Source of the DNA: Ciona intestinalis
Lineage: Eukaryota > Chordata > Ascidiacea > Phlebobranchia > Cionidae
DNA length: 64,000 bases
Direction: 5' to 3'
NCBI RefSeq assembly: GCF_000224145.3
Contig: NC_020179.2
Location: 2,071,612 to 2,135,611 of the forward strand
Both the position numbers and the translations under genes were made by a program. Below the pieces are notes generated by a model that saw nothing but the letters and a program-made list of their open reading frames with translations, did not search any database and had not been told where the DNA came from. Positions 1-11,000 of the stretch are shown here, piece by piece. Within the stretch, counting starts at the first letter, position 1. Every line of letters starts with the position of its first letter.

Positions 1-116
1 ATACAAGTACATGATACTACCCAAAATCTCATACATTTTGATTTCTAAAGTAGGAGACAAATATGCCTAATGTCTCACTTATCCCACTTTATCATAACAT
101 AAACCGAAAAAATAAT

Positions 117-3100
117 TCAGCTCGCCTCAGCTCGTTTGGTTGTAAACTCATTCAGGTATTTCGTTGACAGATTCGACATATCAACCATTTGCAACAATCG
201 TTCAAAGAACTGTGCTCGTTTTTCCGGATTATATTTTACCCAATCTAAAATGATCCCGAAAAATAGTTCAGCGAGGTCAGGGTTCTGCAATAAATCGTTC
301 AAGTAAGGAATGGATGTATTTGTATATATAGTAGACTGGGGTAAGGGGTCCAAGTGACAACGGTATTCAACTTACCCCAACAGAACCATAGCTCTTAAAT
401 TGAACATAAAGTAGGGTGGGGGAAGATAGGACACATTTTCATTCTATTTTCTCGTCCTATTTGGTAGCAAACAAAGAACATTTAAATTATTATAAGACCA
501 TATCCTCACGACTCCCATATAGACCGTTGTTAATTGCTTAAAACACGATCAGGATATTTGGATATTATGTGCTAAAGGTGTCCCATCTGCCCCCAACCTG
601 ATATATTTTATAGTTTTCATAGAAATTCTGTTAAAATCTAAAATCAAATACGTATCTAATGTCATGCTCTAACTAATGCACATGAGCCAAAAGTGTTTAT
701 GTTAAATAAACAATAAACCACTGTAAGAAGATAAACTTTAGAAACCTGTTGTTTTTTCATCTTAAGCAAGGCCTGCGCATCATCCACACTCAGTTCTTTA
801 AATTCGTTTTCATTTGTCACAAATTGAAAATTGTTGAGAATGAAGTCGTCACATTTCGCGGCCAAGGTCCGGTTCTGATATCTCAATGCAAAGAATCGGA
901 AACGTAAACAGTTTCCGACCTGCAGCTCTTCGATAATAAAGTCTTCACAAAATACTCTGATGCCTATACGAAATCATAATTTTTTTTTAAATTGTCCGTA
1001 AATTTTTAATCATCTGTAAATATATAGAAACCGTCAGAAAATATGTAAAGCGGCTACACAGAGATATAGAACTTGAAATAAAATTTGACTTTTCTTTAAG
1101 AAACTGAATTTTGACATAGACAAATTTCATTTTTCATTGGCATGCTCCTAAAACAGTTGTTAAAACCCAGCGACAACGTATCTTGAAATTACATTCCTTG
1201 GGACTTTGCCGTGTAAACGTGTCATAAACATTAAGAGCTTGAAGCGTTTTTATTACTTCGTGAACAATAGGTTCTCAGAGTAAATGAAAAGAGGGACAGT
1301 ACGTTTATGCCTAAAATAAGATTAGGTTGCCGTCATTACTGTGCTATATGTCCTCGATGTTTTACTGATATGCTATAAAAAAAAACAAACAAATAAATAA
1401 TATATAATAGGGTGGGGAGGATGGGACACCTATTTATTCCATTTTATCGTCTCATTTGGTAGCAAACAAAGACAAATTAAAGAATTATAAAACCGTATTC
1501 TCACGATATCCATAGACCGTTGTGAAATGTTTAAAACACGATAACGATATTTGAATATTATGTGCTAAAGGTGTCTCGTCTTCTCTTACCCTACTAGACT
1601 TTACGCACACTTTTATTTCCATTAGAAGTTTGACTTAATTAAAATTAATGGCTCGTTTGTCTGCCAGGTGTAGCGACCACGCTTATTTTCTTCCAACTAA
1701 ATGTAAATGTTTAACCGTCAGCGTGTTTTAACAACTGTTGTTTTGTCGCTAAAACTTTGCCACTGTAATCGAAGAGACAAATAAAATGTTATTCTTATTA
1801 TTAATATTATTACAGTTTTTCTACCTTGTAAATCATGTGGTAAAGCTTATATAGGCGGGCATAAGGTGTATAAACACATAACATTATGGCAAGCCGATAA
1901 GCCACTGTACCGCTCGTATTAAAGCACCTTAGCTCAACGTGTATGTATGTATGTAACTTACTTTATCCTCGCGTGGCCGGAAAACGACAGTCGTTATAAC
2001 ACGGGCGTTAATACACCTCGTGCCAGCTTACGAGTTGCCATGTATGTTACTTTGTGGNNNNNNNNNNNNNNNNNNNNNNNNNNNNNNNNNNNNNNNNNNN
2101 NNNNNNNGATGGGACACCTATTTATTCCATTTTATCGTCTCATTTGGTAGCAAACAAAGACAATTTAAAGAATTATAAAACCGTATCCTCACGATTTCCA
2201 TAGACCGTTGTGAAATGTTTAAAACACGATAACGATATTTGAATATTATGTGCTAAATGTGTACCGTCTTCTCTTACCCTTCTAGACTTTACGCACACTT
2301 TTATTTCTATTAGAAGTTTGACTTAATTAAAATAAATGGTCTGCTAAGTGTAGCAACCACGCTTATTTTCTTCCAACTAAATGTAAATGTTTTTAACCGT
2401 AAGCGTGTTTTAACAACTGTTGTTTTGTCGCTAAACTTTGCCACTGTAATCGAAGAGACAAATAAAATGTTAGTATTATTATTAATAATATTACAGTTTT
2501 TCTACCTTATACATCATGTGGTAAAGCTTATATAGGCGGGCATAAGGTGTATAAACACATAACATTATGGCAAGCCGATAATCCACTGTACCGCTCGTAT
2601 TAAAGCACCTTAGCTCAACTTACAATTAACTTGCATCAGTTCACATGCTTCATATATTTGCAGAACGTTAGAGTTGCTGATAGTGATCGTTTGATTGTAC
2701 ACGAAGTGAATTATCGTCAAAAACGTTGCCGCTGAGAAACCAGTTAGTTCAATTTCCTCATCCAAATACTCCTGAGTATAAAAATATTGTAGTATACATA
2801 TAACCTAATTAAAGATTGTTCTGTGGGGTATCATGGGACATCTTTAGCACATATTATCCAAATATCCTGATGTGTTAAAAACAATTAACAAAGGTGTATG
2901 GGGTCGTGAGGATACGGTTTTATATTTCTTTAAATGTTCTTTGTTTACTACCAAATGTGCGAGAAAATAAAATAGAAAGGTGTCCTATCTTCTCCCACCC
3001 TACTATAAATAATACACACTAAATCTTCGCTACCGTAACCGAAAAGACAAATAAAGTTATTACATTATTATTATATTACACTTTGTTATCAGAATAACCA

Positions 3101-3381
3101 AATAATGGTATTGAGAACTGTAGTTTTATAACATTTTAAACCTATTGAAACGCATATAGAATGTCACAGAATGTTTAAGCGAAAATCAGCATAAACTGTC
3201 GATTTGTACAAGAAGTATGAGCGTATTATAAACGAAAAAAAGTGTTTTGCTAAAATTTACCCCGGACGTAAACTTGTTTTCGAAGTGCTTGGAAAATGCA
3301 GCAAGCACAGCTTTGTGACAAGATATCTGCTGGCCATCCACCCTAAAATGGACGTCACAAAGCACATTTGCTTCTCGAAAC
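117..3381 (-). CDS. BTB-BACK (Kelch-like) protein, 5' end missing
   Basis: Four exons in phase on the minus strand: 3261-3381, 2624-2771, 746-954 and 117-284. The first two give a BTB domain (key stretches LCDVHFRVDG, HKAVLAAFSKHF and FVYNQTITISNSNV); the last two give a BACK domain (AAKCDDFILNNF, LDWVKYNPEKR, LSTKYLNEF). The family usually bridges Cullin-3 to substrates. The first visible exon starts at an acceptor, so the start codon lies upstream and was not found. The frame ends with TGA at 117-119, just where Kelch repeats would normally follow. Either this is a BTB-BACK-only protein, or a weak donor in the last exon leads to Kelch exons left of the window. The exon 3 acceptor is chosen at 954/955 because the tandem AG two bases earlier would give a stop. 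The domain call is firm; the exact member is not. Confidence 0.75.
410..603 (+). mobile_element. Inverted-repeat MITE (Cimi-1-like), copy 1
   Basis: Full-length ~193 bp copy with GTAGGGTGGGGGAAGAT at one end and the decayed complement at the other. It lies in the last BTB-gene intron. In this answer plus orientation means the CATTCTATTTTCTCGTC side comes first. Confidence 0.8.
1406..1596 (+). mobile_element. Inverted-repeat MITE, copy 2
   Basis: Full length with both ends (ATAGGGTGGGGAGGATGG and TCTTACCCTACTA). It belongs to the left unit of the duplicated segment. Confidence 0.8.
1597..1800 (+). repeat. Unclassified dispersed repeat, copy 1
   Basis: Family marked by GACTTTACGCACACTTTTAT, CCACGCTTATTTTCTTCCAA and a CAAATAAA-type end. 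The left unit of the duplicated segment holds this copy and the right unit (2285-2472) holds its twin. Confidence 0.65.
1940..2057 (-). mobile_element. tRNA-derived SINE, tail part, cut by gap
   Basis: Minus-strand tail region of the common SINE (ACTTTATCCTCGCGTGGCCG and GCTTACGAGTTGCCATG); the head is lost in the gap. Confidence 0.75.
2058..2107. other. Assembly gap, 50 N
   Basis: Exactly 50 N, so a placeholder of unknown true length. It joins a truncated SINE to a truncated MITE and separates two near-identical ~520 bp segments. Confidence 0.95.
2108..2284 (+). mobile_element. Inverted-repeat MITE, copy 3, left end in gap
   Basis: Nearly the same sequence as copy 2, starting at the gap edge (GATGGGACACC). 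Confidence 0.8.
2285..2472 (+). repeat. Unclassified dispersed repeat, copy 2
   Basis: Twin of copy 1 inside the duplicated segment. Shares CCACGCTTATTTTCTTCCAA and GCGTGTTTTAACAACTGTTG. Confidence 0.65.
2821..3007 (-). mobile_element. Inverted-repeat MITE, copy 4
   Basis: Reverse orientation with both ends recognisable (GTGGGGTATCATGGGAC and TCTCCCACCCTACTATA). It lies in the first visible BTB-gene intron. Confidence 0.8.
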
Positions 3382-3439
3382 CTGCCCAAGAAAATTCAAT
3401 AAATAGACCTGTGCTGGTCGAAATTTATGGTAACGTGCG

Positions 3440-3640
3440 TTAAAGGGGAGGAAAACAAAAAATAAAAATGTGTATATGAATAGAGATGCTTCAGTGATCT
3501 AAGGGTACCACCAAAGTTTCACAAACGAAACAGCTTCTGAAAAACTTGTTTTCAAAAACCCGCTGGAGTAAAAAAATCGGCCGCGCGACAAAGATTTTCC
3601 ACTAAACAAAACTTTAACCGTTTTTAGTTTTTAAACCATG
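3440..3640 (+). repeat. Dispersed repeat, second family, copy 1
   Basis: Shares GGTACCACCAAAGTT, CCGCTGGAGTAAAAAA and ACTTTAACCGTTTTTA with 45134-45365. A shorter copy lies at about 54046-54135. Confidence 0.6.
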
Positions 3641-4015
3641 TAGGAGCACTTTAAAATTTTATTTTGGATATAGTATCATAAATTCTTCTATGTCGAATCA
3701 AGGCCTACTAAAGATATCTTTTTTTTTCAGAAACTGTTGCGGAATAGGCCTACTAATTACATAAATAAATGTTTCATCTTAGCCCTTTTTTGTGGGTTTG
3801 CTGCAAGTATTTATTGCCAAACTTTAAAAGGTTTGTTTTTAATTTAACAAACACGCCTCAGGTGTAATTTGAATATAATATAGGCCTACTAATATTTCAA
3901 GACAATATGTGAAAATTGATTTAAAAATTCAGAAAACTTTAGTGATGGATTTTCAGATCACATCATTTAGGCATTTCTATCAATACACAAGTTTGATTTT
4001 TCGTAGGTACGCCCT

Positions 4016-4101
4016 TATAATAATCACTTGTTTAATTTGACCAGCAGTTCTGACGGTTGACTTGTATAATAATCACTTGTTTAATTTGACCAGCAGTTCT
4101 G
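4016..4101. repeat. Tandem duplication, 37 bp unit at 49 bp period
   Basis: An identical 37-base block beginning TATAATAATCACTTG and ending CCAGCAGTTCTG occurs at 4016-4052 and 4065-4101. Confidence 0.85.
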
Positions 4102-5283
4102 TAGACTAGACCGTATTTTCAAAGCCATCGTGATGTTTAACCCACCGCTCTTCGTGTTTTATAAACTGCAGAAATCTCGCAAAAGAAATTTAGTAGTGTT
4201 TCTTAGTTCTAACTAAGTCTGATAAGATGTTATGAACTTCCACACCTGGATAATCAGTCGTATAGATTCGCTTCTAAAATTTTCCAGCAATCGTTAAGCT
4301 TAAGTACTGTTTGCTAACCCAATACTGTTTGCTTATTTTACAACTACCTTCAAGCTCAGTCTTGTAGCGTTTTACTGTGGCAGTTATATTATGGAACGTA
4401 AAAAAGTATATTCCAAGTAGATTCAACAAATATAAGAACTATAAATGTGAGACCATAGAATACTGAACAAAGAAAGCCAACCGACCATGCTCCATTGCCT
4501 CGGTCACGGTTAAGTGACACAGCAGAATTGCAGAGTCGTATAAACACCGAGTGGTCCAACTGCCGTCTAAGTGCGTCCAAAATAAAGCACAAGTGGTGAC
4601 TTTGGCAACGGGTTTAAACGAAAAAAACATATATTTTCCCTATACTTACTGTGTTATTTTGGACCCAAATTGCCGTTCAATTTGTCTTTTACGGAACAAT
4701 AGGTTGGTCTCGGTATTTCTATGGCTCTGAGCAGAATGAGATTGCCAGAATAGCCGTCTGCAATAAATATAGTTTGACCCAGACATGTTTATAAATATCA
4801 CAGAAATAAAAAAGATTAGAACGCGCAACTGCCCAAAACCGTGATATATTCTTTTTTCTATTCACGTGACTGCCAACTCCGTCCCCATTTCGCTTTCAAA
4901 AACTACACTAACTATTCCAGTTTATTAGGCCAGTTTAGTTTTTGGTAGGATAATGCTTACACTTTAGCGCTTGTTTAGGAAAATTAATTATTTTATAAAT
5001 TTAATTAATAACGTTCAAACAAACAGTTTGTTAGAAATATATATATGTTTGGAAATAGTTATTTTTCCCTATAAACTTAAATTAAGTCAAAAAACGAAGA
5101 AAAACTACATTAAACGCCCTGGCTTCCATTGACTACAATAGTAAACGGGAACGAGTCGTGAAAAAGAGAAAGTGTATCATGCTCTCTCCTTTACCGACAT
5201 TAGAGATGCGCGTTCTATTCTTTTTTATTTCTATGGTTTCTAATGTAAACGGACTATGGTTTGACCAAAGTTAGTACAGACCA

Positions 5284-6802
5284 AGTTAGGAAACGGCGCT
5301 CGTGTCCGAATTACGGAGCCCACAGAGCGTGAATCGCCCATGTGTTCATTTAGTTCATGTAAGCGATACAAAGCTAGAAAACACGTATAGCGGTTGTTTT
5401 AACATTTAAAATATAATTTCTAATATAAATCTTGTTATATAATATTAAATCTAGGAATTAATGTGGAGTAAATTAATATTTTGACGGGTTTTCGGCGTAC
5501 AGTGTGGCTTAACAGGGTACTTTACGTTGGCGATTAAAACTAGCAGAAATCAGCTTAGTTTACATAATAGTATATGATCTACCTACGAATCTACAGAGCC
5601 GTTCTTTACTACATTTATAACCCAACATGAGTGGACATGCAGCTCCAAACTGCTTAAGTACTAGCAGATAAGGTGTTCGCGTTTTCCGATTTCATAAAGA
5701 CCCGCAACGCAGAAAAGGTAGCTTACAAATTCAAGCAGAGGACCAAAAACAGTAACTCAGTATTGTTTACCTCAATGTCACTTTGATATTAGGCAAATTT
5801 TACAAAGATACCTTTAAAGGGCCTAAACACACCCCAAATGTACTTCGCTTAAATCGATAGAGTGTGTTTTTCTAATTCCAACGACACCTTACTTGTTTTA
5901 ATCGGTTCTGTATAACCAAAGATATCCCAGCTCAAACACCGTGAAATTCAAAAAACTGATTTGAAAGTTGCGTGGCGAAAAAAATTGAGAAGTGTACTAC
6001 CCACGTGACAAACACGTCACAAAATTGTTGAAGCGTGGCCGCTCTCATTCCGAAAGGCGAGAGGCAGTGTTTTCAGCGAAAAACGAGAGAACAAAAAAAA
6101 CGCAAAAAAGCACAAAAAAAACGCAGGTTTCGCTTTTACGAATGAATCAGTCACGTGACTAGTACGTTCCTACGTCACAATCACGAAGCTCGTAGTAAAA
6201 AAAAGATAGCGCTAGAGATCACTGTTTGAGGACGAATATCTCCGCCTATACTGGACCAATTTTAATAAGCAAAGTATTTTTGGAATCAATAAAACGGTCG
6301 CTTTATGAATTTACCATAAAAAATAAAAGTGACGTGGGGTGTGTTTAGGCCCTTTAAGCTTTGTTGCCGGGTATACGTGTTAAGTTTGTGAGCCAAAAAG
6401 TAAAATCACGGCAATTTACATGCACAACTGCAGCTGGATACACCAGTTTATGTTAATGTTATGCGTTTTTGTTTGTATTTTTATATTTTAAACATGTTCT
6501 TTTATGTTTTTGGTTAGTAAACTTGATATTTTCTGTTTTTTTTTACTCTTTAATCGATTGAGTGTTCAATAAAAGTTAATTATTTTTGTGAGGTTTGTTA
6601 TTGTGATAAAATATAACATTAGTAGACAGCTATTTTTACGCGCAGAATTGCTTGGTTTTTAAAAACCGCAATATTTAAACGAAAAACAGCACCCAGCAAT
6701 GATAAACTGCTATGCCGTGGGCTCCGTAATGGTGGCGACTATGACGTCATAGACGCGAGACAATGGATAACAAGACTCGATGTCTTACAATCCGTTTCCT
6801 AA
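5284..6802. repeat. Inverted-repeat pair flanking about 1.5 kb
   Basis: AGTTAGGAAACGG and ATTACGGAGCCCAC at 5284-5330 recur as reverse complements at 6717-6802, in mirrored order. The right arm has extra sequence between the two blocks. It encloses the TTAA-flanked element at 5818-6353. Confidence 0.5.
5818..6353. mobile_element. Non-autonomous DNA transposon with TTAA target duplication
   Basis: Perfect ~19 bp terminal inverted repeats (AGGGCCTAAACACACCCCA and its complement) directly flanked by TTAA at 5814-5817 and 6354-6357. No transposase frame inside. TTAA duplication is typical of piggyBac-type transposition, but the terminal bases were not matched to a named family. Confidence 0.8.
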
Positions 6803-6858
6803 CTGGAATTCACAAGAATTCACACACACTGTTCTTATATTCAAATCTATATGTGAAA

Positions 6859-7029
6859 CATTGGTTTCTGTACTCAACTTTGTGAACCTGTAATTGAAAC
6901 GTCTAAACTTGCAACTTTCGCATTTTTTTCTTATATAAATGAAAAATATCATACAAAGTAAAACGCGGTCATCGTTTGTAGTAGGAGACAGCACAGTTAA
7001 GTTTTCAGAAGAAAATAGCGGGTTTGATA
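6859..7029 (+). repeat. Dispersed repeat, third family, copy 1
   Basis: Matches 14541-14712 in order: GGTTTCTGTACTCAA, GTAATTGAAACGTCT, GTAAAACGCGGTC and AATAGCGGGTTTGAT. A MITE abuts its right end. Confidence 0.6.
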
Positions 7030-7230
7030 TAGTAGGGCGGGGGGAGGTAGGACACCTTTAGCTTTTGCACGTAATATCCAAATATCCTGATCGAGTTTTA
7101 ATCAATTTACAGCGGTCTATGAGAGTCTTGGTCATACGGTTTAATAATTCTTTAAAAGTTCTTTGTTTAATAACAAATGGGACGAGAAAAAAAGAATAAA
7201 AAGGTGTCCCATCTTCCCCACTCTACTACA
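7028..7230 (-). mobile_element. Inverted-repeat MITE, copy 5
   Basis: Both ends preserved (TATAGTAGGGCGGGGGGAGG and CCCCACTCTACTA). It lies directly against the end of another dispersed repeat, so it may have inserted into it. Confidence 0.8.
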
Positions 7231-8050
7231 TAAACTTACCACCAACCTACAAAATTTAAGTACCACGATCCAGGTTTGAAAAAATACCCGTCATGTTTGA
7301 CTTCCGTGGTCGCCCACAGTTACTAGGCAATAACGTAATAGATGCTGTAATACTGTGTGGTAATTGCTTATAGGCTTACATGGTGGTATCATAGTGTACT
7401 AACCGGTGTGTACTATGGTGATATCATGTTGTTGTCCGCCTTTTGTCGAAATACCGTGGGTTCTAATTCTACACTACAAATGGGAAAATCATAACTAGCA
7501 AACTTAGTTGAAACCATTTTGTTTTATAATGGTTACAAATGTTCCCTATTTAGTTTTAGCAATGTAATAGAATAAATCGCCCGAAACAAAAGAAAAAAGG
7601 CTGCGCAGAGCAGAGGAGTTTGCTTTCTCCTTTGGGGATTCCCCACAGGGCTGATACGAGTTTTGCTTTTATTTATTAATGTAGATATGGTGTTGCCAGA
7701 GTCGTAATATGTTTGTTCCTGCTGTGAAGCTGATTAGCATTGAAGCTGAAGCAATTTAAGGGTGACTACAAACACTGATAGTTTAGCATTAAAAACAACT
7801 ACTGTTTACAGGTATGAATGCGTCAGGTGAAAGAATATTTGTTATATTATTACTTAATGTAAAGTTATACATGCAAATTAGTAAGATACAACTGAATCAC
7901 ATTAACCAAGCAATGGTTCTGGTTTAACGTATGGAGTGTTTTACACACGCATGGTATGCTGAACTAAACTTGTTCCTTAACTTTGTCTATTTGTTAAAAT
8001 ATTGGTTTATAGATATATATTTATATATATTTCTTTGTTTGTTCTTTAGA

Positions 8051-11000
8051 ATGACAGATGACAATGAGTATAAACTGCCCTTACGACACTGGCTTGTCAA
8101 AAAGATTGAGGAAAGTGCATTTGACGGGCTAGAGTGGGTGAACAGGGAAGAAAAAACGTTCAAGATACCATGGACCCAAAAGAAATACCCAAACTGGGAA
8201 AAGCATTGCGAAATATTCAAAGTAAATATTAAGACGAACAATTATCTTGAGTGTGTGCTTTCTGTTTTTTTTTATAAAATTTTGAAATCAATCATGATAT
8301 TAGTACCGCCTTAATTGCAGTGATATGTTTATTGACAAATATTGACTTTGTTTTAAACAAAAATGTGAACACTATGTCACTGTGTAAACAGGTTTACATA
8401 AAGAGAATGAATGGACATTGTCATTATATGCAATAATCTTCTAACTTTCCTAGTCAGAATAAAGATTATGCTTTAAACTTTTAACAACACGCATTTTTGT
8501 TGTTTATTACGATAACCTAATTACAGGCGTGGGCAAAACACAGAGGCAGCACGAATCTAGGAGATCCTTTTGACTTTAAAAAGCTGAAAGGTAATTTTCG
8601 TTGCGCTTTGAACAAATCTGATGATTTTGAAGAAATAAAGGAAAGAAATGTGTCGGATCAACAGACTGGGAATTATAAAATATACCGATTACTTGATAAA
8701 TCAGAAGTTACAGGTAAACTCAATAAGTATCACACAGCTTGCTAACTAGGTAATGAGTTTAAGCCGATTCGCTGCTACCATTGTGGGCGTATGTGTCCTT
8801 GGGCAAGACACTTAACTGCAATTGCTCCAACCCAGTGGTCACTAATGGGTTGTCCAAATTATCAGCCACACAAAAAAAAAATTACTTACTAAGTAACATT
8901 CATGGTAACTCGTAAGCTGGCATGAGGTGTATGAAACAGAACACTCTAATGACTGTTGTTTCTCTAACGACTGTTGTTTTTAACGACTGTTGTTTCCCGG
9001 CCACGCCAGGATAAAGTAAGCTGCATTCATTCGTTCATTCAACTGTAAATATTCAATATTAGCCCCAATGATTTAAAGCAGTGCCTTTCAACCTTGTGTT
9101 TTGAATCTAACATTAAGCGAAACAGTGAAGCTTTGCAGGCCAATTTTTGAAATTAAATTAAATTTTTTTTTAAAATTTTTTGAAATTAATTTTTTTTTTG
9201 CATAGCCTACTGCCTAACATATTTAAACAATATTGTTATCCAACTATCTATTTATTACTAATTCTGTACAATTGTATTTTTGCCAAAATTTTCTTACCCG
9301 TATATTTCCCACAACAGAATCAACAAAACTGTGTTAACTATTTATAAATTAATATGTTGGGTAAAAATACTGAGTATTGTTGTCAAAAATTTGGTAATGT
9401 ATATTCATTTCCAGTGCTGAAGTTGTTTCCTCATTTTTTTGTAGAAAAAAGAGCACAAAGAAAGCGCTCAACTGCTGGATCGTCTGGAAGTAATAAACCA
9501 CCTGCTAAGCAACACAAAAGAAGTTATACACCCGATACATCAGGGTGGCCTGGTGGAAGTAGTAAGTTGATGTTGTTTACTTTAATTCCTACCGGTAGAC
9601 TATGGCGTCACTTTGCTCTTTGTGTGTGGGCGGATGACACATTAACTGTATATTGAGTTGCAGTTTTGTCTATTCCTGTTTTATTATATGTTTTTGTTTA
9701 GTCCAGACTCTTAATGTGTTCATTCCTTTATTCCAGTGACCCTTTTTTAATCTCTGTCTCAATAATTGTCAATTCAGGCAAAAAGTTGTGACTCTTGTTC
9801 TGTCAATACAATTGTACATATTCTGTTTGTATAACAGTAACAGACCATTGATTGGGATATTAGCGCTTCAGTCGCTTGTTAGTTACAGCTAAAATGACAG
9901 CCAGGTTGGAGTTTACCCTAGCTCCAACAGTTAATAATTCCTTTATATTTTACACCATATATGATGCAACTTTTAACCATACAATTATTGTGATTGTAAT
10001 ATGTACTATACCGGACTGGTAATGATTAATTTACCATTGAATTAATTGAAATTTACTATTTACAAAACTGTAAAGGTTGTTTTATATATTATTAATTTAC
10101 TATTTGTTCAAACTTCTGAAGCATATTTCAAATATATATATGAAGAATTTTAGTTTACAGCTCTGGTGCACCAAACATTCCATATTTATTTTCTCATGCT
10201 TAATTTCCTACTTTAGGCGTTTCTGTAAAATCTGAGTACAAACAAGAATTGGAGCAAAAAATAAATTCTGATATTGAGCAGCAATTAAGCAATTCCATGT
10301 CATCTTCACAAATGGTACCAATTTTAATTATAAGGAAACTACATTGTATTCATACTATCTGTTACGTTCAGTATAAATACTGTCAACTGTTCAGCCACCA
10401 ATTTTCAAGCATCATAAAATTTTTAAGCATCAAAAAGTGCAAAAATTAAGACTACATTTAAATATTTATAAAATTAAGTTTTCGACTGGAATATTTTGTT
10501 GCAAATTATGAAAAAATTTAAATTTCTTCAACCTTCATGTAGAATATTCAACTATAAGCAGGTTTTAACAACTATTGTTTTATCGCTATATACATCTTTT
10601 CGTTTAAAATATATACATCTTTTTCGCTATATACATCTTTTCGTTTAAAATATTTTGAAATCTTTGCTACCGCAATCAAAACGGCAAATGAAGTTTGAAT
10701 TAATTTTAATTTTATTCCATTCTTACACGCTACAGTAGTGATAACAATTTTTAGAGTTGTAATGAATGAATGTAACTTACTTTATCCTCGCGTGGCCGGA
10801 AAACGACAGTCGTTATNNNNNNNNNNNNNNNNNNNNNNNNNNNNNNNNNNNNNNNNNNNNNNNNNNTAGTGACCATGGGTTGGAGCAATGCCGTTAAGTG
10901 TCTTGCCCAAGGACACATACGCCCACAATGGTAGCAGCGACGAGCCTTGAACCCATTACCTCTGGGTTACAGGCAGGCGCGCTAACCACTATGCCACGGC

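Larger units (their letters stand above)
1418..2620. repeat. Near-identical tandem duplication around a gap (about 520 bp units)
   Basis: 1418-1938 and 2108-2620 run in the same order with roughly 95% identity by eye: MITE, then a dispersed repeat, then the same unique sequence up to AGCTCAAC. The right copy ends against the donor of the BTB exon at 2624. The left copy runs into a truncated SINE and the gap. Uncollapsed alleles fit well. Confidence 0.75.
3390..8050. other. Intergenic region of nested repeats, no gene seen
   Basis: Between the BTB gene and the IRF gene I see only repeats: a ~200 bp repeat (3440-3640), a 49 bp tandem duplication (4016-4101), an inverted-repeat pair (5284-6802) enclosing a TTAA-flanked element, a dispersed repeat (6859-7029) and a MITE (7028-7230). 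The missing first exon of the BTB gene should be here but was not identified. The IRF promoter and any 5' UTR exon should lie near 7300-8049. Confidence 0.6.

Noticed and set aside
7931..8050. In-frame N-terminal extension of the IRF (hydrophobic, membrane-like)
   Set aside because: A splice acceptor lies two bases before the ATG at 8051 and the family N-terminus begins there; the upstream stretch is AT-rich intron or leader.
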